This document shows positions 1 to 9,798 of a stretch of DNA of 64,000 nt, one piece after another. The notes beneath the pieces are model-generated. The model ran no database searches. It had not been told where the DNA came from and worked only from the letters and a program-made list of their open reading frames with translations. The stretch is from Triglochin maritima (lineage: Eukaryota > Streptophyta > Magnoliopsida > Alismatales > Juncaginaceae), in the NCBI GenBank assembly GCA_963682175.1, contig OY821786.1:36883501-36947500 (forward strand), read 5' to 3'. The translations under genes were made by a program, and so were the position numbers. The number at the start of each line of letters is the position of its first letter. Within the stretch, counting starts at the first letter, position 1.

Positions 1-1612
1 TTCTTTGAGGTATGCCGCTCCTTAGTGTGTTTTTGTTGTTAACCATCGTAGGAGGGTTGTGTTGGTCGGTTGGGGGAGGTCGGAGACCTCTACGGCGAAG
101 AGTTTTGGTGAAAAACCTCGGCCGACGCGAGGTTGAAGACGACTAACGGTCGATCGGGTCCCTTCGGGCAGTCGACTGATGTAGTGTATTTACCCGACTT
201 TAACCTTCACCGGTCGAACGATGTCTCGTGGCGGTCGACCGATAATGCATTTTGTTGGTGAGTTGGGAGTGCCTGTTGTGTTTCGGTCGACCGGTTCCTT
301 ATGTTCGGTCGACCGGTTCCTTATGTTCGGTCGACCGAAACTTAAGTGTACTGGTTATTATGCATGTTTGTTCGACCGTTGTTATGATTGCGTTCGACCG
401 TTATATGACTTAGAACTGCTAGGATGTCGTGGTAGTTTTCGGTCGACCGAGACCCCTGAGTCGGTCGACCGATAGTTTGATTTGATGTTGACCAGACTCC
501 GGATTTTGACCTCGTATCGGTCGACCGGTTTTAGATCTCCGTTCGACCGTGTGGGACTTAGGTTTTGCGCAGTGAGTTCGACCGACACAGACTTTCGGTC
601 GACCGTTTCTGCACAGAACTGAATTCCTGGTCCCTTTTTGAATACCAACTCTGTCCACGGAAACCCGTGTCCTCGCCTTGTGCGTGAGCCGGGAGGTGAC
701 GGTGGACGCGTTCTGCGTGCCTACCCAGGGGCCGCCGTGTGGAAGAGTGTGGATGTTCGGGACGCGTCACCTCCATGTATGGATCTTGACTAATATGATG
801 GATTGATTGGACTCATTGTAGAGTAGCAGGCCTGAGGGATCGCGGATTCCAATGTTTGATGATGTGCGGGCACACAACTGTCGTTGGGTGAGGTGACTAC
901 CGGCCTGAGGGGCCACGGAGGTCGCTGCCCTGCTTTTATAGCGGCGTGGTTGGTGTTTGCGGCTCGTGGAGCCTGATGACCTAGCAGACTTCGGTCTGGA
1001 CCCGTCCGATGATGTGTCAGACGTATTGATGGACCACCGTTGCAGCGCCGGTGATGCCGCCGATGTTGTTCCGGCGATGATGATTGATGGGCCGATGATG
1101 ATGTTCTGGTTATGTTCCTTAGATGGGCACCTACTGAGATGATGATTGATGGACCGACCGAGCGACGGCTCCGTTGGTGTGGTTTCGACCACGAAGTTAC
1201 ATATCTGTTTCTTATGGCGCGGACCTGGCGGATGCTCCCTGCCGAACCCCATGATTAGTGTAGCCGCATGTGGGGAGTATCACGTCTTGTTCTGTTAGAC
1301 CGTATGTGCCTACGGTAGGTCTTCTCGGGAGACCCGATGATGATTGTCGCACTGATGTCCCATGTTACCCTTCGGGGGAACTGTTTTCCTTACTGTCGAT
1401 GACATGACATGCTACTAGTATGATAGGTTCATTTGTACTACCGCATGCATATAGGTGAGCTTGGCATACGGGGCTTCCTTATGGAAACTCAGGCATTGTT
1501 GTTGCATCTTTTTCAGGACCGCAGTAGGTCCAGTTGGGTGGTGATTAGCGGACACGTACATCTTGGGATCGGATCCTCTATTCGGACCACTGAGGTCGAC
1601 ATGATTACGTTT
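1..1612 (+). repeat. Truncated chromovirus LTR fragment, inverted relative to the main element
   Basis: Read on the minus strand, this stretch matches the LTR of the element at 4689-14892, from roughly LTR position 4857 to 6500 of the left copy. It shares the clustered GGTCGACC motifs, the paired CGACCGCCC blocks and the segment ending near 'atgattacgttt'. It is clearly more diverged than the two LTRs of the main element are from each other. Homology stops at about 1612, before the LTR terminus (the TGTAACATCCCG end is missing), and the left side runs off the window. Open frames of 60-160 codons here are by-products of the repeat and are not genes. Confidence 0.85.
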
Positions 1613-1617
1613 AACTT

Positions 1618-1732
1618 CCTTGCGTTTAGAAATGCCTCGATAGTGGCGATACCGAGAAGAGTGAGAGTCAAGGAGTTAAGACCAAAGTACTTGAAAGGAA
1701 ACCAAACCTTGCGTTTAGAAATGCCTCGATAG
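1618..1732. repeat. 26-bp direct repeat flanking a rearrangement junction
   Basis: A 26-bp sequence starting CCTTGCGTTTAGAAATGCCT occurs perfectly at 1618-1643 and again at 1707-1732. The second copy is in its natural place inside the membrane-protein gene fragment. The first copy sits exactly between the end of the LTR homology and the point where the gene fragment resumes. This looks like templated filler copied from nearby sequence during break repair. Confidence 0.85.
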
Positions 1733-1854
1733 GCGTCAGCGCCCATTGCTAGACCGCATAACAATGACGCGCCGGCTATGTAGACGCCAATCCATGGAAG
1801 AGGTTCGTTGAAACGTGTCTCAGCGAGATTAATGTATGCAATGGAGCTAGACAT
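1642..1854 (-). pseudogene. 5' fragment of a multi-pass membrane-protein gene (paralogue of 15870-18093)
   Basis: The minus strand encodes about 71 residues starting MSSSIAYINLAETRF. They align almost residue for residue with the start of the intact gene at 18093 (MSGCIAYINLAETSF), including PLPWIG, YIAGASLLCGLAM and the KVWFP-KYFGLNSLTLT block. The match ends at the threonine codon at 1642-1644, where filler and then LTR sequence begin, so the remaining 620 or so codons are absent. Upstream DNA (1855-1930) also shares the GTGTTTTTGT and TA-rich stretch of the intact copy's leader, which suggests a genomic duplication and not a processed transcript. It cannot make a full protein. Confidence 0.85.
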
Positions 1855-1934
1855 TGTTGATATATATATTTTTTTGTGTTTTTGTGTGTCTTTGATTGAT
1901 ATATATATATATATAATGCTTATATATAAGGGTA

Positions 1935-2175
1935 ATTTGCTACCATGCACCGTCCAAGTTACCTAATTGGCCAAATGCACCTGATTTTTTGCTATTTCCT
2001 GATATGCACATGTAATCCCGTCTTATTTGCTGATATACACCTCTGCCATTAGTGGACTCTACTCCGTCACCGTTACTATTCAAGGACGTTAGAAAATTTG
2101 CAATTTGAAACTTGTAACTTCCAAATGTTCTTAATTGTAACACTCTCTACTTTCTAACACTCTCTACTTTTTCAC
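1935..2175 (+). repeat. Dispersed repeat, copy A
   Basis: This segment resembles the reverse complement of 62965-63235 and, over its second half, 20457-20545. Shared landmarks in order are 'aatgcacctg', a T-rich run, 'atatacacct', 'gttagtggac' or its variants, 'tgtcaccgtt', 'gttagacaa' and a CT-rich end ('aacactctct'). I could not find terminal inverted repeats, a target duplication or coding potential, so the class is unknown. In this copy the CT-rich end runs straight into the long pyrimidine array that follows. Confidence 0.7.
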
Positions 2176-3545
2176 TCTCCACTCTTTCACTCTCACTCTC
2201 ACTCTTGAATCTCTCTTTCCACTCTTTCACACACACTCTATCATCCCTCTTTCTCTCTCCACTCTCTCTCATCACTCTCTCTAGAATCTCCCTCTCCACT
2301 CTTTCACTCTCTCTCATGAATCTTTCTTTCTCTCACCACTCTTTCACTCTCTCTCTTGAATCTTTCTTTCTTTCCCCCTCTCTGTTGAATCTCTCTCTAC
2401 CTCCACTTTCCCTCTCCTCTCTCTCTCTCATCATGCTTTCTCTCTCTCTCTTGAATCTCTCTCCACTCTTTCACTCTCTCTCATCCCGTTTTTTTTAATC
2501 TTTCTCCTTTCTCTCTCTCTTGAATCTATCTCTCTCCTTTCTCCCTCTCCACTCTTTCACTCTCTCTCTTGAATCTTTCTCTCTCTCCACTCTTTCACTT
2601 TCTCTCTCTTGATTGTTTCTTTCTTTCCCTATCTCTCTTAAATCTTTCTCTCTCTCATTCTACCTCCAATCTCTCTCCTTTCTCCCTCCCCTCTCTCTCA
2701 TCCCACTTTCTCTCTCTCTTGAATCTCTCTATCCACTCTTTCACTCTCTCTCTCATCCCGCTCTCTCTTTTGAATCTCTCTCTCCACGAAACACAATATC
2801 TTTCTCTCTCTCATCACACTCTCTCTCTCATCCCTCTTTCTCTTTCTTGAATCTTCTCTCTTTCCACTCCTTCACTCTCTCTCTTGAATCTTTCTTTCTT
2901 CTTTATACCTCTACTCTTTCACACTCTCTTCCCTTTCTCCCTCTCAAATCTTTTACTCTCTCTCATAACTCTTTCTCTCTCTCATTCCCCTCTCTCTCTC
3001 CATGAAATGCAACCTCTTTCTCTCTCCTTTCTCCCTCTCCACTCTCTCACTCTCTCTCTTGAATATATCTTTCTCTCCTTTCTCTCTCTCCACTCCTTCA
3101 CTCTCCCTCTCCTTTCTCGCTCTTCAATCTTTCACTCTCTCTCTTCCCACTTTCTCTCTCTCATCACTCTCTCTGCTCTATCACTCTCTCTCTCACCCTC
3201 TCTCCTTCCTTCCTCTCCACTCTTTTAGTCTCTCTACTTTCTCCATCTCCAATCTTTCACTCTCTAATTTCTTCCTCTCCACTCTTTCACACACACTCTC
3301 TCATCCCTCTCCTTTCTCCCTTTTTAATCTTTCATTCTCTCTTTCTCTCTCTCTTGAAAAAAGAGAGAGAGGAAAAAAGGGATGAGAGAGAATGAATGAT
3401 TGGAGAGGGAGAAATGAGAGAGAGTAAAAGAGTGGAGAGGGAGAGGGGAGAGAGAGTGATTGAGTGGAGAGAGAGAGAGTGATGAGAGAGAAAGTGGGAT
3501 GAGAGAGTGTGTGAAAGATTAGAGAGAGAAAGGAGTGAGAGTATG
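2160..3545. repeat. Pyrimidine (CT) array with a terminal inverted purine arm
   Basis: From 2160 to about 3354 the + strand is almost pure pyrimidine. It is made of variable units such as TTGAATCTCTCTC, CCACTCTTTCACTC and TCATCCC. At 3354-3360 (CTCTCTTGAAAAAAGAGAG) it flips, and 3358-3545 is purine-rich. The purine arm is the approximate reverse complement of about the last 190 bases of the pyrimidine arm: 'cacacactctctcatccc' at about 3290 pairs with its complement at about 3495. Long open frames of S/L/F-rich peptides are composition artefacts. Confidence 0.9.
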
Positions 3546-3576
3546 GTGCATAACCCTTGCCTCAATCTTGAATTTC

Positions 3577-4012
3577 CATGGATTATCTCTGGTTAAACCC
3601 TGGAGTGCTTTCTGGACTAACTCTAGATAGGTTATGGTTCCACTCTGGATACTCAACGTATCCTTAGTGCATCCAGTGATCATTCTGGATTAACTCTGGA
3701 TAGAGTATGGTGCACATTTGGATTCTCCGCGTACCCTTCGTGCATCCTAGAATCACTCTGGATCGACTCTGGACCGTTGCTGATTGAATCTGGAATCTCT
3801 GGATCGACTCTAGAATCACTCTAGATCGACTCTGGATTCACTATGGATCGACTCCAGATCAACTTAGAGTTAGTCCAGAGTCAATCCAGTGTCGATCCAG
3901 AGTGATTCCAGAGTCGATCCAGAGTTAGTCCGGAGTCGATCCAGACTGATTTCAGAGTCGATCCAGAGTTAGTCCAGAGTCGATCAGAGTGATTCCAGAG
4001 TCGATCTAGAGA
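3577..4012. repeat. CTGGATCGACT minisatellite, strand-symmetric
   Basis: Degenerate units of 10-15 bases built on CTGGATCGACTCTGG fill 3577 to about 3855. From about 3860 to 4012 the same unit appears in reverse complement (CCAGAGTCGATCCAGAGT). The switch lies near 'ccagatcaacttagagtt'. The layout copies the mirror architecture of the CT/GA array directly upstream. Confidence 0.85.
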
Positions 4013-4683
4013 GCTTCCCATACTTGTTTTGATGTTTCAAGACTCACGGTTATACTGAGAACTTTGTCTCCCAACGTGCTTATTATCCAAGCTTTTAGAA
4101 GACAATCTGAGTGTTTCCATATATTACACTATGGGTTTTGATTCACTCAAACCTCTCCTTCCTTACCTGTCACTACAAGAACCTTCTCTGGTGTAGCGAT
4201 TTCTTCATCTACAAACACTTTCATGCCTTACGATTCCATCAAACCTTCTACAAGCATTTTCCAAAGAAAGAAGTTAGATCAAAGAGTTTGATAGAAACAA
4301 AGTTACCTACATTAAGGTTAGATGGGAATGGATAGGCTCCATATGTGACAAGAGTGTCGATTGTCTCAAGACTCATGGCTATGACAACAATCAACTAGAT
4401 ATGTCTGCTGGTGAAGCTTTTATACCGTGCAAGAACAACCAAATATGATGGATCTCTCAAGCAGAGAGATCAAGAACAGAACAGAAGTGGAAGAAAAGGG
4501 GGAAAACGACGAGAGTGAGAAAAGGTGAAGAAACCCTAGAAATCGAATAAGTTTTTCTTCTTATTTCATTACTACCATTTTTGAGGTATTTATAGCTTAC
4601 AGAATATTTCATTTCATCCAACGGTCACTACCACACCTTAATACATATCAAACGATCATAATCAAAGTGACCATAACACGTAT
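4013..4683. other. Flank of the chromovirus insertion; no clear gene
   Basis: A 74-codon open frame at 4111-4335 matches nothing I recognise. On the minus strand 4585-4596 reads GCTATAAATACC, a good TATA box. Downstream of it on that strand come an AATGAAATAAG stretch, an A/T-rich leader and GAGAGATCCATCA. This resembles the promoter-to-end part of a Ty1/copia-type LTR, and the other half would lie at 14898-15130 beyond the inserted element. I cannot confirm it. Confidence 0.3.
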
Positions 4684-4688
4684 CCAAC

Positions 4689-6662
4689 TGTAACATCCCG
4701 AAACAGTGGAAATTTAAAAATTTAAAATCAAGACAAGGAACTCAATAATCAAAGGCGGGACTGTTACTTCTCATAAACAAATAGTGGTGCACCAAATTAC
4801 ATCAGAGTTTGTCAAAATGATACATGATTACAACAAAACGACAAAAGAAGATAAAACGTAATCATGTCGACCTCAGCGGTCCGAAAAGAGGATCTGACTC
4901 CAAAAGGCGCGTGCCCGCCGATAACCACCCAACTGGACCTACTGCGGTCCTGAAAAATATATAACAACAATGCCTGAGTTTCCAGAAGGAAACCCCGTAT
5001 ACCAACTCACCTATATGCATGCATTACACAAATGAACCTATCATACTAATAGCATGTCATGGCATCGACAGAAAGGAAAACAGTTCCCCCGAAGGGTAAA
5101 ACAGGACATCAGTCCGACAGTCAACATCGGCTCTCCTGAGGAGACCTACTGCAGGCACATGCAGTCTTACAACACGCAACATCGCACCCCCCAAACGCGG
5201 CTACACTACTCAAGGGTTCGGCAAGGAGCCTCTGTCACGCCTGCGGGCCGATAGAATACAGATCTGCAAATCTCTGTGGTCGGAGCCACTGGGGACCAAC
5301 GGGGCCGTCGCCCGGAAGGTATACCAACATCATCTCGATAGGTGCCCAGTCGAGAAATCAACATAGCCGGAACAGCCTCGGCCCAACAATCATCATCGCC
5401 GGCACAACCTCGGCGGCATCACCGGCACAACATCGGTGGTCTATCACAACGTCCGGCACAACATCGGACGGGTCCAGACCGAAGTCTGCCAAGTCATCAG
5501 GCTCCACGAGCCGCAAACACCAACCGCACCGCTATGAAAGCAGGGCAGCGACCTCCGTAGCCTGTGGGCCGGTAGTCACCTCACCCAACGCCAGTTGCGT
5601 GCCCGCACAAACATCAAACATTGGGATCCGCGATCCCTCAGGCCTGCTATACTACAATGAGTCCAATCAATCCATCAACTTAGTCACGGTCCATACATGG
5701 AGGTGACACGTCCCGAACACCCACACTTTTCCACACGACGGTCCCTGCGCAGGCACGTGGAACGCGCCCACCGTCACCTCCCGGCTCACGCACAAGGCGA
5801 GGACACGGGTTTCCGTGGACAAAGTTGGCATTCAAAAAGGGAACCAAGAATTCTGTCCTGGGCTCAAACGGTCGACCGGAAGAGGTGATTCGGTTGACCG
5901 GTTCCAGAAAGGAATCAGTCGACCGTACGCCTAACACGGTCTACCGCTGCGCTCAAAACACAATCCCCAACGGTCGAACAAAGGTCTAAAACCGGTCGAC
6001 CGAACGAGGTCCAAATCCGGAGTCTGTTCAACATTAAATTCAAATCTAGCGGTCGACCGACTCAGGGGTCTCGGTCGACCGAAAACAGACAGGGTCAACC
6101 TATTATTCTACGTCATATAATCGGTCGAACGCAAACATACAACGGTCGAACAAACATGCATAGGAAATCAGTACACTTATGTTTCGGTCGAACGACCCAA
6201 GGAACCGGTCGACCGAAAACTGACAGGGAGTCCCAACTCACCAGCAATATGCACTACCGGTCGACCGCCACAAGGCATCGTTCGACCGGTGAAGGTTAAA
6301 GTCGGGTAAAAACACTACATTCGGTCGACCGCCCAAAGGGACCAGTCGACCGTTGGTCGCCTTCAACCTCGCGCCAGCCGAGGTTTTCCATGGAAACAAC
6401 GCCGGAGAGGTCTCTGACCTCCCCGTCCGACCAACACAACCCTCCCACAAGGGTTAGCAACAACAAATCACACTATCAAGTCGACATACCTCAAGCAAAG
6501 ATGACGAACCGCCGGAGCTCGCTCACGCACGTCGCCTCCGGTAGACCTCGAGCATGCGCTGTGCCTCCTCTGGACGTCTGACCTCCTCCCGCGCGACGTC
6601 CTCGCCTCCTCCGATCGTCGCCTCAGCTGGATGAAGGAGAAGAAGAAGGAAATGGAGAGAAT

Positions 6663-6716
<54 letters not shown>

Positions 6717-6897
6717 GGGTCTTCTCTACTTAAACCCAACAAAACGCATCAACAGTGCCCTACTCGCTCAACCATCACCCTCCCCTCACGTCTACAGTGC
6801 CCGCCTCCCTTCCATCACCCTACACACCACACTTCCCCATGCAAACCCCCTTCTAAACCACCCATTAGCACACTAACCCTAGGTTTGGGTTCTAACA
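4689..6897 (-). repeat. 3' LTR of the chromovirus
   Basis: 2209 bases bounded by TGTAACATCC and GGTTCTAACA, matching the right-hand LTR along its whole length. Compared with that copy it has the fuller version of the region near 5985 (AAAGGTCTAAAACCGGTCGACC), where the other LTR has lost about 15 bases. It contains a dense cluster of palindromic GGTCGACC motifs (about 5868-6350) and a GA microsatellite at 6669-6713. Confidence 0.95.
6669..6713. repeat. (GA)n microsatellite in the 3' LTR
   Basis: An uninterrupted AG dinucleotide run within the LTR. The equivalent run in the other LTR (14670-14708) is a few repeats shorter, so it has changed length since insertion. Confidence 0.95.
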
Positions 6898-6912
6898 ATC
6901 CACCCAACTTAA
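6898..6912 (-). other. Probable polypurine tract of the chromovirus
   Basis: On the minus strand the sequence next to the 3' LTR reads AAGTTGGGTGGAT and is followed by TGTTAG at the LTR edge. It occupies the position where plus-strand priming should start, although it is only moderately purine-rich. Confidence 0.6.
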
Positions 6913-6940
6913 AAGGATTTCGTCCCGAAATCAAAGCGAA

Positions 6941-7303
6941 CTACTCACCGAAAAGCTCTGGATACTGCCTTCTGACTTCCTCCTCGATCTCCCAAGTGGC
7001 ATCGCGCTCACTGTGATGCTGCCACCTGACCTTCACCATCGGAATGGTCCTCCTCCTGAGCTGGTGATCCATGCGATCAACAATCTCGACTGGCCTCTCC
7101 TCGAGCGACAAGTCATGCTGAATCTCTGGCACTGCTATCTCAATAATGTGAGCTGGATCTGCAACGTACTTCCTCAGCATCGATACATGGAAGACATTGT
7201 GAAGACCCGAAAACTGCGGCGGCAATGCAATCCGGTAAGCAACCTCTCCAACTCGGTCGAGGATCTCAAACGATCATACATACCTCGGACTGAGCTTCCC
7301 CTT
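6941..7303 (-). pseudogene. Chromovirus integrase C-terminus with chromodomain-like tail
   Basis: This continues the polyprotein frame on the far side of the inserted solo LTR. It contains the LHNVFHVSMLRKY motif typical of the Ty3 integrase C-terminal module, followed by a chromodomain-like segment (VKVRWQHHSERDATWEIEEE) that ends the protein at 6941, only 43 bases from the LTR. Chromodomains of this type are thought to steer integration to particular chromatin. An in-frame TGA at 7274-7276 lies just inside this part. Removing the solo LTR and one target copy (1220 bases in total) would restore the same frame as the upstream part. Confidence 0.9.
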
Positions 7304-8518
7304 TGATGCATTGCATACATTGCATCATATGTCTTTCATTTAGATTACTTTTATATCAATAAATGCTACTAAGGTATGTGTTTAGTCTCATTTACAGAAT
7401 ACAGAGACCTGAATGCAAATTACCCACATCCCGAGCATAAACGCGTGCAAAAGACTCATTTCTATCATAAAGACCAAGCTCAAGATTATCGGGTTTCAAA
7501 TGGAAATGTATCCAAGCATAAAAGCATTCACGACCTAATTACAAAAAGAACAAGGACTTGAGCACAAAAGTAGCCGGGGACTTAATTGCAAAAAGACAAG
7601 GACCTAATTGCAATTCACGAGTTATTATGGAGAAAATCTAAAGAAAAATCAATGTAGATCTCCAAACATATAAAGGAATTAATCAGGAGCTCAAAAGAAT
7701 GGAAAGAATCAATTCAGATGCGCAAAGGAGGATCAAATCATACCATAAACATTCAACCAAAATCCGGACAAAATCAGAAGATTATATGCGGCGTTTCCGC
7801 CGCACCATACCTTCCATCTGCGGCGATTTCGCCGCCCCCTTAGCGATCCGTGTGCTCCAATTTTGTCCAGTCGTGTCTGGACACGTGTACTCTCCAATTC
7901 TATACTTAGGTCTCTTGTAACAACTATAAATAGCCCCGAGAACGATGTTAGAAGGGTCCTTGGCCTTAGACCTAGTTTTTAGTTGTTTTTTTTTGTAGTC
8001 TTTATTTTAGTAATAAAATTCTGTCTTTTATTTCTTGTTTTTACTTTTCTTTTGTAATGCCTCTAGGATCCCTTCTTCCTCCCTCCATGAGTTTCTAACT
8101 CTTTCCAAAGGGTGGAGGTGACGGATTTAGGGTGAAGAGAAGACGAATAAAAGTTATTATTTTAATTTTGTGTTAGTCTATTTTGATTACTTGAGTTTGT
8201 GTTAAATCATTTATCATGTAATGCTTCATAACTAACATGATTTATTATAAGTTTCTGAATTCTCTAATCTAAACCCTAAATCTAAACCTCCACCCAACGG
8301 AATTCACCTCTTTGTTCTTGTTTTAGTTTTAATTGTTCTTGTTTCTTGCTTTAGATAATTAAAACCCAAAAATCTCAAAACCCAATTTATTCTTCTCTCT
8401 TTTCTTTCCCCCAATCGAAATCACACTAATAACAAATCTCTCCCTCCTTGTGTTCGACCCGTACTTGCCACGTCTTCATTGACGTCGTGCACTTGCGGTA
8501 TAAATTTAATTCCCATCA
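7304..8518 (+). mobile_element. Solo LTR nested in the chromovirus integrase
   Basis: 1215 bases bounded by TGATG...CATCA and flanked by the 5-bp duplication CCCTT (7299-7303 and 8519-8523). In + orientation it has a TATA box (CTATAAATAGCCCC at about 7924) and an AATAAA signal at about 8012, as an LTR promoter/poly(A) region should. It ends with ATACCGCAAGTGCACG-type sequence (read on the minus strand, near 8478-8510), as in several plant Ty3 Tat/Ogre-like or non-autonomous families. No internal coding part is present, so it is a solo LTR left by LTR-LTR recombination. It inserted after the chromovirus. The 60-75-codon open frames inside are not genes. Confidence 0.9.
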
Positions 8519-9798
8519 CCCTTCTTCCCAAACCTCATCACACCTCGGGCTGGGGAAATCTTCAGAAACACATGGTCGCCCACCTCGAAACTCAGCACTC
8601 GTCTGCGTCGATCTGCATAACTCTTCTGCCTGCTCTGTGCTGTGGCCAGTCTCCTCCTGATCACATCCACCTTCTCTGCATACATCTGCACGATCTCTGG
8701 CCCCACTAACTGCCTCTCGCCCACATCACTCCAGCATACCGGTGATCTGCAAGGCCTCCCGTACAACGCCTCGTACGGTGTCATCCCAATACTCGAGTGG
8801 TAGCTGTTGTTGTAGGCGAACTCTATCAGCGGCAGATGCTCATCCCAGTGCCCTGCCCAATCCAGTGTGCATGCCCTCAGTATATCCTCCAAAGTCTGAA
8901 TCGTCCTCTCTGACTGACCATCTGTCTGCGGATGAAACGCTGTACTGAACCTCAGACGCATCCCCAAAGCCTACTGCAGACTCCCCCAAAATCTGGAAGT
9001 GAATCGAGGATCTCGATCGGAGATGATGCTCACTGGCACTCCATGCAACCTGACTATCTCCTCCACGTACAACTTAGCCAGACCCTCCAAAGGCAACGTG
9101 GTCCTGATCGCTAAGAAGTGCGCCGACTTGGCCAGTCGATCGACTATCACCCAAATCGGGTCGTGGAATCTCCTCGTCTTCGGCAATCCTGTGACAAAAT
9201 CCATCGTCACGTGCTCCCACTTCCACTTAGGAAGCTCAATACACTGCATCGGTCCTGCTGGCCTCTGATGCTCAATCTTCACCTGCTGACAGACTAAGCA
9301 TCGCTCCACAAACTCTACAATGTCCCTCTTCATGCCCTTCCACCAGAAGTTCCGCTGCTGGTCCTTATACATCTTCGTGCTCCCCGGGTAAATGGTGTAT
9401 CTAGCTCTGTGTGCCTCCTCCATGATGTCATCTCTCAGCCCATCGAACTTCGGCACCCAGATCTGACTCCTGAACCTCAGACCACCATCAACCCCCACAC
9501 TGAAGTCTGATCCATCTCCGGAAGCTAACTGTAGCAGACCAGCTAACTCATCATCCCCGTGCTGAGCCTGAACCTCCCGTGAGACAGTCTGCGGCTCCAC
9601 CCGAAGTCCAGCAATCACTGCTTCCTCTGAACCCTCTGTGAACGGTCTCCACTCTGACAATGCCTCGAGTAGCCTCCACTCCTGGATGCGCAGACTCGCA
9701 ACTGAAACCTCCACCTTCCTGCTCAGCGCATCTGCAACCGAATTCGCCTTCCCCGGATGATAGGAAATGGTGAAGTCGTAGTCCTTAATGAACTCAAG
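8519..9798 (-). pseudogene. Chromovirus integrase, zinc-binding and catalytic core
   Basis: Domains in order on the minus strand: the end of the RNase H linker, a zinc-binding HHCC module (CLVCQQVK marks its cysteine pair), and the catalytic core with its acidic triad, visible at TMDFVTGLP, ISDRDPRFTS and HPQTDGQSER. The module normally carries a second histidine in a TIHPGSTK-type motif; here it reads TIYPGSTK, so that ligand is replaced by tyrosine. An in-frame TAG at 8971-8973 separates the second aspartate from the glutamate. The solo LTR at 7304-8518 breaks the chain shortly after the FGKKG motif. Confidence 0.92.

Noticed and set aside
767..1252. 161-codon minus frame
   Set aside because: Corresponds to LTR sequence that is also open in the other LTR copies; it is repeat DNA with no domain.
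3354..3362. A transcription terminator-like hairpin
   Set aside because: The inverted structure extends for about 190 bases on each side and belongs to the array; bacterial-type terminators do not apply here.
2205..3565. Several Ser/Leu/Phe-rich open frames of 70-130 codons
   Set aside because: They are produced by the pyrimidine array (and its complement) and lack any protein-like composition or splice context.
8448..8709. Overlapping 70-76 codon + frames
   Set aside because: They span the edge of the nested solo LTR and the antisense of integrase.
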